Source: Mytilus trossulus
Lineage: Eukaryota; Mollusca; Bivalvia; Mytilida; Mytilidae
Direction of reading: 5' to 3'
Length of the DNA stretch: 64,000 nucleotides
NCBI RefSeq assembly: GCF_036588685.1
Contig: NC_086374.1
Location: forward strand, 73,468,457 to 73,532,456
Below the pieces are notes generated by a model. The model had not been told where the DNA came from, did no database searches, and was given only the letters and a program-made list of their open reading frames with translations. Shown here piece after piece: positions 27,801-32,997 of the stretch (the first letter of the stretch is position 1; the number at the start of each line of letters is the position of its first letter). Position numbers and translations under genes: made by a program.

Positions 27801-30800
27801 CATATGAAAGGTCAATACATATTCTTATTTAATTAATTACACAGACAAATTTACGACAAAAGAAAACTGTCTGTCAAAATGGTTCAACATTATGATCAGT
27901 ATGTGAGAATATCCAGTTTTAAAAGAACATAGATATTACACAACAACAAAAGGCAGATTGCTTCTCGACATTGCAATGACATACAAAATGTAAACAAACA
28001 TAATTTTTTTCATAAATTCGACTAGAAAACCTACTTTAATACAAATAAGGGCATTCTTTTTGAATTAATCAAATGGTTCTTATAGTTATTTTGTATAAAC
28101 ATAATCTGAAACTTGGTAAATAAAGAACAATTTACACAAAAATGGATTTTTTGGATCGTGAAAGATCACGTACCTCATTTTTGAAGATCGTGAAAAGGAT
28201 CGTGAAAGATCTGATGCTACGAAGACGTTCAAATTATTCTTCAATTATATGATAGTTAATATTTGTTATTGGTATTGAGAAAAGCTATATAGGTCAACAT
28301 GCTCAATAGGTTTAAGCTTTTCAAAGTATTAATATTTTCAGAAAATGAAATGTAAAAAAGTTGGATCATTGTATGATGAAGCTTTTTACTGTCATGTAAA
28401 GTACTCACTTATCACGAGTTATAGGATACCCACATTTTGTATATTGGATCCTATAAACTACATGTCCGTCAGACAGTATTTACCTGACCCCGAATTTGCC
28501 TTATTTCATGTATGAAGATTCATGTTTGTGGTCAAGTCCGTATCGCGGATTCGTTAAGCTTTAAGATAACTGTCTGTTGTTATGATTGTGAGGTGTATAT
28601 TTTCGACTTCTGCAAGGTTTCAAATGATATCGAACTCATTATAATGTATCATTCGGCAATGCTCTTTTTTTGTTTTCTAGCCTTTGGATATATAGTACCT
28701 GTATGCTATAGCGCCATTGTATTTCGTGTATGGTGAACATGTCTGTTTGCATGTTTCATATATGACCATGATGACGTCAATTGTATTTGATATATTGAAT
28801 GATAGTAAGATGTCTTTGTCTGGTTGTCGGTCAGGGTTCATATACTTTTGACCTTATGTTTCAAATTAATTGGCCAATGATAACTTTTATATTTGTCAGT
28901 TTCTAAGGCACTGTAAGGATCGGAACACATTTATTTGGTCTACGGATATTTGTAGAGATTTGTATGTCATGGTTCATCTGAACTTGTACTCTTTTTATGA
29001 ACCATTGAAAATCATTATTTAAAAAAAAAAGATGTGATATGATTGCCAAAAGGGACAACTATCCACAAGAGACCAAAGTGACACAAACATTAACAACTAT
29101 AGGTCACCGTACGGCCTTAAACAATGAGCAAAGCCCATATTGCATAGTCAGCTATAAAAGACCCCGATATGACAATGTAAAACAATTCAAACGAGAAAAC
29201 TAACGGCCTTATTTGTATAAAAAAAAAATGAACGAAAAACAAATATGTAACACATAAACCAACAACAACCACTGAATTACAGGCTCCTGACTTTGGACAG
29301 GCACATCCATTAATAATGTGGCGGGGTTAGACATGTTAGCGGGATCCCAACCCTCCCCTAAAATGAGACAGTGGTATAACAGTACAACATAAGAACGAAC
29401 TATAAAAATCAATTGAAAAGACTTTAACTCATCAGATGGACAAAAATACATTTTAGCGCATTTGATACTACTAGTAAAACCCTTGATATTATAGACGTTC
29501 CATAAAATCAACTATCATAAGTAAATCAGACGAGACATTACAGCATTTGCGCTCTGTTATTCTAAAGTCTGTATTGTATAGTTAAATCAATCCACATCTG
29601 AGTTGTATATACAAAACTTAAGAAAGTACTGTTGCACAAAATGTTGGTTATCGTTCAATCTCAAATTACTCATGAAAGATGTTGTTTTGCTGTAATTTTT
29701 TTGTTTGATGGATATCATTTGGGTTTAAACGTTGCATATCCATATTATTGGCGAAATAGTGTCGGTCTGCCTGAATTGCACTTGCCCGTTTCTCAGAGCT
29801 GAATCTTTCCAACTTATTTAGAGATGTTTTAGTTGGGTTTCTTCAAATTTCGAGGTAAAGTGTTGGATAAAAAAAATGCTTTAATGCTATCCTTATCAAA
29901 ATAGTTACAGGCTTCAACCAGTTCAAATTGTTAGTTACAGAAATACTGATTTCTGATATCAAGTAATAAGTCTGGTCACACGTTATCGTTCACGATCAAA
30001 ATAATGCGTTGCCTGATCTTTCACGATCAAGTTTGATGGATATTCAAGAAATTCAAGGTTTTCATATACAAATTAATGCTTTTAAGAGAAGAACATTCCT
30101 TAATTTTATTGTACTATCAGTTACACCAAAGATAAAATTTCAACTATATCACGATGAACTAAAATATGACCATAATGGTAACAAAAAGCGTGTTATTTGT
30201 AATTAATTTCATAGACATGCATTGCGCCTTTTGTGTTTTTTCATAAAGTACTGCATATTTTCTCTTTCTTATTTCACAGTTATATTGAGGAAGTTAAACC
30301 ATTTTGACAGACATATTTTTTTGTTCGGATTTGTTCCGCGTTTTGAAAATTAGGCGATTTTTCAAAGATTCTGACCTAGAATTTTCATTAAATGTATTTC
30401 ACGATCCGTTACCAGAGCTTTCACGATCGTCGCTCAATACTTGACCGCCGTTAGATATTCTTTCACGATCATTTCTCTCGATAAACCGATTGACACCCGT
30501 GTATACATACATGTAACTAAAAGAAATGGTCCAAAGATTTGGTCCTAGAAATGGAAAAATCAAGAATGCCCAAATATAAAAATTGTTATTTATATTCCAG
30601 AAATAGTCAATCCTCAAGAAAATTAACACAACTATATTTAGCTACATAATTTATATTGAACATGTTGAACTGGCTATTCAATTTTTTCCTTTCATTTTCT
30701 TTCAAATATAATTTCAGCTAATATGACTTTTTTTTTATTCTTTATAATTATGTAATTGAATGTTGTATTGCACACATTAATCCTGAAAATTCTTTCCTTT

Positions 30801-32583
30801 CATATATATTTTGTGATTTAATCTAACTTGTATCTCACTATCTGTTATGAAAATAAATTGATACATGTATGTACAAGTAACACATGTTTAATTTACTTAT
30901 ACACATGATACATATATATGGTCTCAAAATAAAGGAAAATAATTAAATATTAATTTATTTGAGTAATTTACAATGTATATGTATCACAGGTCAAATCAGT
31001 CTACATAGCTTGCTGTTACTATACTTGGTACATGTATGTTTTTGATGTTGAATGAAAATTTTCGTCAGATAAAAAACTTACTTATTTGATCTTTAGATTT
31101 TCTAGATTTTCTAGCTTTTTTATCTGCTATAAATTTATCATAGACTTCAATGTAGCATATGAGTAGAGTGATAGTTATTATCAAATTAGTGCAGACTGTA
31201 CCCATCTTACATAACCTTTTAATAGTTGCAATAGTTACATATTGAATCCTGATTATTTTTATCAGGGGTTAAAATACTTGTATATATATGTAACAATTGC
31301 AGAATCAAAGCTAATAATTCTCATAAAAAAATTGTATTTATCATATTTTTAAAAATGTTTTATAATCATAATTACTTCAAAACTTTATTTTTAATAAACA
31401 TGATAAAATATCCAAAATTGTTTGTTTCTTTTACAACTGTTTTTTTTTCTGTATTAAAACAAAATGAGACACAACATGTACATTTCCTACACAGTCTACA
31501 GTGTTTCTAAATATGAAGTGCACAATTACATGTAGCATACAATGAAAGTGGTACAAATGCAGAATACCATAAAAATGAAACACAGAGATTTTGCTAGCCT
31601 GATGAAGTCTTTTACATTAAACCAGTGATTTTGCTAGAGATCTTCATTTTCGCGTTTTACAAAAGGGTTTTGAACAAAGGAGTAGGGTAATAAAGGGTCC
31701 ATATTGTCCCATACATTCTGTGAAATTTATCTTCAGTAACAAATAAAAAAATATCTGACAGATCTATACAAAAAAAAGCCGCTTTAATTATGGTAATACA
31801 ATTGTGGTGTCAATGATGCACCATTTAAGCCATTATGGAGAAAATTATAATTTTGACCATTTTTGGCCTGAATTTATTTGTTTCAAAAATTGTGTGAAAT
31901 CAATGTTTTTTTTCTGAAGGAAATAGACCTAATACAAATTGAATTAGAGTATAACGGCAAATTTGACAACAAACTTATATAAATATCAAACTTTCTTAAT
32001 CTGTCATCATTCTTAAAAAAAACAGTCAACAAAAGTGTAAAATAATTTAAATTTTTGAAGATTTTATCATGTGGCTTAACAAAATTTAATTTCATGGGCT
32101 ATTATACTCTTTTTAAAAACTTCTTATAAGTACAGTGAATGTGGGTTCCCTAGGAACATTTGGTGCACATAATTAGCCTGCAGCATATACCTGAGTTCCA
32201 ATCAATGTATTGATTTTTTTACCTGGTTTATTTCTAAAATAATTAGCCTCTGCATCTGGAAAGTTCATATCAATAAGAGCCAGGTCCCTCTCTTTTAAAC
32301 GTTTATCTTTCCCTATTTTTGGTTTGCGACTATCTCTCTCTTGGCTTCTCATCATGACTAAATCAACTATTGGTATTTTCTTTCCACGACCCTCATCATA
32401 AAGAAAGTTTTTTACTTCAGCAATTTTGTCATCAATCTCCTTAAAATTTTTGGTCCACCTGGCTCTTTTCATTAACTCAACAAGTTCCCCACCTCCCTTT
32501 AAGTCAACCAGATTGTAGAGTTCTTTTGCCCCAGCATCAGCTTGCTGTTTGACACCAGAAGCAACTACTGTCGTGTTCCCCAT
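6670..32583 (-). CDS. TRPV: TRPV cation channel, nanchung/OCR type (whole gene span)
   Basis: Multi-exon gene for a non-selective cation channel of the invertebrate TRPV family, expected as a tetramer in the plasma or ciliary membrane of sensory cells. With the microexon and first pore exon the frame is 2355 nt, 784 residues, no internal stop. Order: N-terminal region 1-120; ankyrin repeats about 127-333 ([58 protein letters not shown]); linker 334-410; S1 416-432; extracellular loop with NQT and NTT sequons and three Cys; S2 479-497; S3 516-531; S4 543-561; S5 from 583; filter LGEFGDY 630-636; S6 651-673 (NMLIAMMG); TRP helix; basic coiled-coil C-terminus. The motifs match Drosophila Nanchung and nematode OCR from memory. 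Automated naming may say TRPV5/6. The start has a strong context (ACAATGG). Exons are listed separately. Confidence 0.93.
6920..7562. mobile_element. piggyBac-like MITE in the last TRPV intron
   Basis: The 643-bp segment begins CCCTTTCACCA and ends CGGCAAAAGGG. It is flanked by TTAA at 6916-6919 and 7563-7566. The CCCTTT/AAAGGG ends with TTAA duplication fit non-autonomous piggyBac-type elements. It contains no transposase frame. Near the right end is an internal direct repeat, CGGTAAAACAGGACTCATCG and GTAAACCGGGACTCATCG. Confidence 0.65.
7590..7865 (+). repeat. Dispersed mussel repeat family 1, copy
   Basis: This segment shares GAATTGTTTTACATG, TTGGCAATCATACCACATCT and surrounding wording with copies at 26030-26160, 38560-38880 and 60000-60270, and in reverse with 29012-29200. 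It ends in a poorly defined, A/T-rich boundary. The family is familiar from bivalve genomes; its type is not settled here. Confidence 0.6.
7966..8091 (-). CDS. TRPV: TRPV C-terminal exon 1 (TRP helix)
   Basis: A 126-nt phase 0-0 exon encoding [20 protein letters not shown] followed by [20 protein letters not shown] and QS. The W-A-K-x-V-L-V-x-E start and YSQP...ALV match the post-S6 region of Nan. Donor TCT|GTAAGT. Confidence 0.93.
8391..8880. repeat. Degenerate local duplications around the S6 exon donor
   Basis: On the plus strand at least five related segments occur of the type CCAAGGGAGACAAATCTTAC followed by CTGTCTGAACC, around 8450, 8535, 8620, 8765 and 8820. The two outermost on the plus strand are part of a larger duplication that begins GATAACCTTG.GTGTGGAATC (8418 and 8502). 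The last two carry the duplicated donor. The series looks like stepwise local duplication of an exon-intron boundary. Confidence 0.7.
8783..8839 (-). CDS. TRPV: TRPV alternative 3' extension of the S6 exon
   Basis: The exon end and donor (GAATGGTTTAGACAG|GTAAGATT) are duplicated, so a second GAATGGTTCAGACAG|GTAAGATT sits 57 nt downstream. Use of the distal donor adds the 19 residues [19 protein letters not shown] in frame, repeating KEWFRQ before the next exon (WAKVVLVIE). Whether it is used cannot be told from sequence. Confidence 0.5.
8840..8956 (-). CDS. TRPV: TRPV S6 exon
   Basis: A 117-nt phase 0-0 exon encoding [20 protein letters not shown] followed by [19 protein letters not shown]. 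This is S6, the lower gate ([11 protein letters not shown], the TRPV signature) and the beginning of the TRP helix. Donor CAG|GTAAGA. A second in-frame donor lies 57 nt further on, described separately. Confidence 0.95.
8957..10328. other. TRPV intron between pore exon C and S6
   Basis: No further pore-like exon is visible. A possible terminal pair TACTGTGGATTC (about 9615) and GTGGGTTTACAGTA (about 10235) suggests an old Tc1/mariner-type MITE, but the internal match is weak. The rest is AT-rich unique-looking sequence. Confidence 0.5.
10329..10492 (-). CDS. TRPV: TRPV pore exon C (mutually exclusive, divergent filter)
   Basis: Encodes [20 protein letters not shown] followed by [20 protein letters not shown] and [14 protein letters not shown]. 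The filter region reads VGDFEDFF, with additional acidic residues and no FGDY. The turret has two Cys five residues apart in sequence ([10 protein letters not shown]) that could form a disulfide. Acceptor CTTCTTTTCAG, donor AAG|GTAAGA, 164 nt, phase 1 to 0. It has the strongest splice sites of the three. Confidence 0.92.
10493..11986. other. TRPV intron between pore exons B and C
   Basis: About 1.5 kb of AT-rich sequence without a recognisable exon, element or tandem repeat. I looked for a fourth pore-like exon (FGDY or DFEDF coding with AG and GT) and saw none. Confidence 0.55.
11987..12132 (-). CDS. TRPV: TRPV pore exon B (mutually exclusive)
   Basis: Encodes [20 protein letters not shown] followed by [20 protein letters not shown] and TDFPELAK. 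The filter LGEFGDY is identical to exon A, but the turret is three residues shorter and the post-filter segment differs ([10 protein letters not shown] against [10 protein letters not shown]). Acceptor CTGTTTTCAG, donor AAA|GTAATT, 146 nt, phase 1 to 0. It lies 267 nt downstream of exon A. Confidence 0.92.
12400..12554 (-). CDS. TRPV: TRPV pore exon A (mutually exclusive)
   Basis: Encodes [20 protein letters not shown] followed by [20 protein letters not shown] and [11 protein letters not shown]: end of S5, turret, pore helix and filter LGEFGDYY. Acceptor TGTCTTTACAG, donor AAA|GTAAAT. 155 nt, phase 1 to 0. This is the closest of the three to my memory of the Nan pore (FGDYY...TEH). Its length is 2 mod 3, so it cannot be combined with or replaced by nothing in frame. 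Confidence 0.92.
13147..13256 (-). CDS. TRPV: TRPV S4-S5 linker and S5 exon
   Basis: Encodes [20 protein letters not shown] and [16 protein letters not shown]. Acceptor ATTTCAG, donor CAGT|GTAAGT, phase 2 to 1. It precedes three alternative pore exons, all of which complete its split Ser codon. Confidence 0.95.
13641..13847. mobile_element. TA-flanked MITE
   Basis: The 207-bp element begins CTGTAAATTCAGAAAT and ends ATTTCTGAATATACAG, flanked by TA on each side, as for Tc1/mariner-type insertion. Inside are repeated GCAATAAT and GCGA blocks. It lies in the TRPV intron between the S5 and S3-S4 exons. A half copy (TACTGTAAATTCAGAAATTA) lies at 41515. Confidence 0.65.
13991..14142 (-). CDS. TRPV: TRPV S3-S4 exon
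   Basis: Encodes [20 protein letters not shown] (S3), then [20 protein letters not shown] and [11 protein letters not shown] (S4). Phase 0 to 2, donor GCAG|GTATTT. As in other TRPs, S4 lacks regularly spaced basic residues, so it is not a voltage sensor. Confidence 0.94.
14611..14718 (-). CDS. TRPV: TRPV S2 exon
   Basis: A 108-nt phase 0-0 exon encoding [20 protein letters not shown] followed by [16 protein letters not shown]. This is S2 and the S2-S3 linker; ALEII...YLCLAMKEI matches the TRPV S2 pattern. Donor TTG|GTGAGT. Confidence 0.93.
15191..15383 (-). CDS. TRPV: TRPV S1 and extracellular loop exon
   Basis: Encodes [20 protein letters not shown] (S1) and a roughly 40-residue extracellular loop with N-glycosylation sequons NQT and NTT and Cys at about 439, 464 and 470. 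Acceptor TCTGTTGTAG, donor AAG|GTATGC, phase 2 to 0. Confidence 0.94.
15799..15881 (-). CDS. TRPV: TRPV pre-S1 exon
   Basis: Encodes [20 protein letters not shown] and WVTFARF. Acceptor ATTACAG, donor TTCAG|GTATGT, phase 0 to 2. It matches the pre-S1 helix of Nan (LLDGVVVDLLKVKWNTF-like). Confidence 0.93.
16016..16765. repeat. 25-bp intronic minisatellite, exactly 30 copies in register
   Basis: The unit is CTGAGATTATCTTTACCCCA followed by GGTTT. The start recurs every 25 bp from 16021 to 16746 without a single insertion or deletion. Units differ mainly at one position, CCCCA or CCCGA, arranged in runs (C GGGG C GGG CCCCCC GGGG CCCCCCCCC G). It sits in a TRPV intron, about 20 bp after the donor of the linker exon. 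Read on the gene strand each unit contains GGGGTAAAG and CTCAGAAA, resembling a donor and an acceptor. Confidence 0.95.
16792..16941 (-). CDS. TRPV: TRPV linker exon
   Basis: A 150-nt phase 0-0 exon encoding [20 protein letters not shown], then [20 protein letters not shown] and [10 protein letters not shown]. This is the linker between ankyrin repeats and the membrane domain. The donor GGG|GTAAGT lies only about 20 bp from a 25-bp minisatellite whose unit carries a similar GGGGTAAAG. Confidence 0.94.
17473..17574 (-). CDS. TRPV: TRPV ankyrin exon 4
   Basis: A 102-nt phase 0-0 exon encoding [20 protein letters not shown] and [14 protein letters not shown], the last ankyrin repeat. Acceptor TTTCTTCCAG, donor GAA|GTAAGT. 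An intron of almost 5.8 kb precedes it. Confidence 0.94.
18640..18910 (-). repeat. GCCCC-ended dispersed repeat, single-unit copy
   Basis: Reverse-complement relative of the element at 43948-44585, sharing CAAGGTAGTTTTTGATGAAG, ACCCCAATTTCA.GGTCCACTGA and the ATGCCCC end. It carries one core unit where the other copy has three. Confidence 0.75.
19686..19801. mobile_element. Foldback MITE, 116 bp
   Basis: The segment is one large imperfect palindrome. It begins GGAGTCAGTTTCACAAAAAA and its right end is GAAACCGACTCC; the inner arms GATTGATTGTAAGT and ACTTACGATCAATC also pair. The loop is about 20 bp. No clear target duplication. Confidence 0.65.
21370..21560. repeat. TTAA-ended repeat fragment with 34-bp tandem copies
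   Basis: CATTGTTCGGCCTGGCTACG followed by GGGATGCCTCA recurs at 21467, 21501 and (start only) 21535, a period of 34 bp. The block ends CTTGAAAGGGTTAA, resembling the right end of the piggyBac-like element at 6920-7562. The left end is not clear. Confidence 0.55.
23330..23483 (-). CDS. TRPV: TRPV ankyrin exon 3
   Basis: Encodes [20 protein letters not shown] followed by [18 protein letters not shown] and [13 protein letters not shown]. Acceptor TCAATCAG, donor AAG|GTGGGT, phase 2 to 0. Confidence 0.95.
23806..24205 (+). repeat. Dispersed mussel repeat family 2
   Basis: The segment GAGGCTCTCAAGAGCCTGTG through GGTCAATTGACAATTTTGGT is a copy of a repeat I recognise as abundant in mussel introns. 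The start contains a GAGGCTCTcaAGAGCC palindrome. It lies between ankyrin exons 2 and 3 of the TRPV gene. Class unknown. Confidence 0.55.
24227..24416 (-). CDS. TRPV: TRPV ankyrin exon 2
   Basis: Encodes [40 protein letters not shown] and a following acidic linker to TDYV. Acceptor TATTTTTAG, donor GG|GTAAGA, phase 1 to 2. This is the most conserved ankyrin repeat of invertebrate TRPVs. Confidence 0.95.
25000..25240 (-). repeat. Two tandem tRNA-like SINE fragments
   Basis: Read on the minus strand, two related units of about 120 bp occur: one starts near GGTGGCCTAGTGG (25058) and the other near GGTGACCCAGTGG (25190). Both match an RNA polymerase III box A (TGGCNNAGTGG). Box B is degenerate. 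They end in GTGAGT-type tails and share CACTAGC and TTGAGT blocks. They abut the donor of ankyrin exon 1. Confidence 0.45.
25254..25427 (-). CDS. TRPV: TRPV ankyrin exon 1
   Basis: Encodes [20 protein letters not shown] through YLKDEYYG with acceptor TTTTTCAG and donor ATG|GTATGT, phase 1 to 1. The [20 protein letters not shown] and [14 protein letters not shown] segments are characteristic of Nan/OCR ankyrin repeats. Confidence 0.95.
25428..27512. other. TRPV intron, AT-rich
   Basis: No exon or complete element recognised. A fragment of dispersed repeat family 1 lies at about 26030-26160. The 25522-25857 open frame on the plus strand has no recognisable motif and is very AT-rich. Confidence 0.5.
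27513..27530 (-). CDS. TRPV: TRPV candidate 18-nt microexon
   Basis: The 18-nt sequence CTGACACCAATTTGCCAG is bounded by acceptor CTTGATTTGTAG and donor CAG|GTAAGA, both strong. It is phase 1-1 and would add the residues ADTNLP just before the ankyrin domain (DRKYRVECW). It lies in the long intron between exon 1 and the first ankyrin exon. Confidence 0.6.
27678..30501. mobile_element. 2.8-kb TIR element with repeated GATCGTGAAAG motifs
   Basis: The ends are inverted repeats of about 115 bp, nearly identical, beginning CACGGGTGT and containing CGGTTTATCGAGA, AACGGCGGTCAAGTATTGAG and GATCGTGAAAG. A weaker match (CTGTCTGTCAAAATGGTT) lies deeper, near 27870 and 30310. Flanks repeat TATAC (27673-27677 and 30502-30506). 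GATCGTGAAAG also recurs near 28150-28210 and, inverted, near 29990-30030, a symmetric layout typical of transposase-bound subterminal repeats. No transposase frame is visible, so it looks non-autonomous. The CACGG end recalls CACTA/Chapaev-type elements, which is only a suggestion. It carries a nested dispersed repeat at 29012-29520. Confidence 0.75.
29012..29520 (-). repeat. Dispersed repeat nested in the TIR element
   Basis: Contains GATGTGATATGATTGCCAAA then AGGGACAACTATCCACAAGA, CACCGTACGGCC and GGCTCCTGACTTTGGACAGG, wording that recurs in mussel repeats and partly at 48430-48560. Its first 60 bp are the reverse complement of the family 1 end. Confidence 0.6.
30502..31081. other. TRPV intron, nothing recognised
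   Basis: AT-rich sequence with no exon, tandem array or terminal repeat. Confidence 0.5.
31082..31144 (-). CDS. TRPV: TRPV candidate cassette exon, 63 nt, Lys/Arg-rich
   Basis: A symmetric phase 1-1 exon between exon 1 and the first ankyrin exon. It has a perfect donor (GTAAGT) and an acceptor ATTGAAG with a mediocre pyrimidine tract. It would insert 21 residues including [14 protein letters not shown], a strongly basic patch with possible phosphorylation sites. It keeps the frame whether used or skipped. Its reality is uncertain because the acceptor is weak and I recognise no homologue. Confidence 0.5.
31145..32222. other. First TRPV intron, nothing recognised
   Basis: About 1.1 kb of AT-rich sequence following exon 1. 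No further exon with both splice sites seen. Confidence 0.5.
32223..32583 (-). CDS. TRPV: TRPV exon 1 (N-terminus)
   Basis: Encodes residues 1-120, [10 protein letters not shown] through FRNKP, and ends in phase 1 at a good donor CCAG|GTAAAA. The [20 protein letters not shown] segment resembles the pre-ankyrin region of Nan-type channels. A Gly at position 2 is present but position 6 is Val, so myristoylation is not well supported. The open frame runs on past the donor to 32173, but that tail is intronic. Confidence 0.9.
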
Positions 32584-32626
32584 TGTAAACTTTTCCTAAA
32601 TCCTCTGGGACAAATCCGTATCAAGT

Positions 32627-32634
32627 GTAAACAA
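32627..32634 (+). promoter_or_regulatory. Forkhead (FOXJ1-type) motif
   Basis: GTAAACAA is a perfect forkhead core. FOXJ1 co-operates with RFX at genes for motile cilia. Such 8-mers occur often by chance in AT-rich DNA, so the weight rests on position in a 328-bp divergent promoter. Confidence 0.35.
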
Positions 32635-32764
32635 CCTCCATCTTTAATTTTCTTCCGCGCTTGCGTATCCTAATTTCCGGTAGATTAAAATGACATCGAT
32701 GAAGCAGTGGTGCGTGTAGTTCATGTAAGGCAGCGATTTTTATTGGTTGATCAGCCGAGTGCAG

Positions 32765-32778
32765 AGCACCTTAGCAAC
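32765..32778 (+). promoter_or_regulatory. Degenerate RFX X-box
   Basis: AGCACCTTAGCAAC matches the X-box consensus GTNRCC N0-3 RGYAAC at 10 of 12 defined positions, with a perfect right half (AGCAAC). It lies 134 bp before the CIMIP2 start codon and 182 bp before the TRPV start. RFX factors drive ciliary genes across animals. Confidence 0.45.
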
Positions 32779-32911
32779 TTAAAGCGCCCTAGACAACACA
32801 CTAGTCAATCCATATTCAAACAATTATTGTGGGCAATTCTCTGGATTATCAGTTAAAACAGGTGTTATAAACAGAGTTTGACTCGGTAGGGGAGTTTTAC
32901 ATCAAGAGAAA

Positions 32912-32997
32912 ATGACTACAGTAGCTTTTGGCGGTGGACCTAGTCTTGACCAAAGACGAAATTTCGCTGCTTTGAGAGATGGTACACACGTGCCAGG
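32912..32997 (+). CDS. CIMIP2B: CIMIP2 exon 1
   Basis: Encodes MTTVAFGGGPSLDQRRNFAA followed by LRDGTHVP and two bases of the first motif Gly. Donor CCAGG|GTATGT, phase 2. Confidence 0.88.

Larger units (their letters stand above)
32584..32911. promoter_or_regulatory. Divergent promoter region shared by TRPV and CIMIP2
   Basis: Only 328 bp separate the start codons of two divergently transcribed genes. The region is less AT-rich than its surroundings. It must hold both 5' UTRs and core promoters. No TATA box is obvious for either side. Motifs for RFX and forkhead factors are listed separately. Common control is inferred. Confidence 0.75.
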
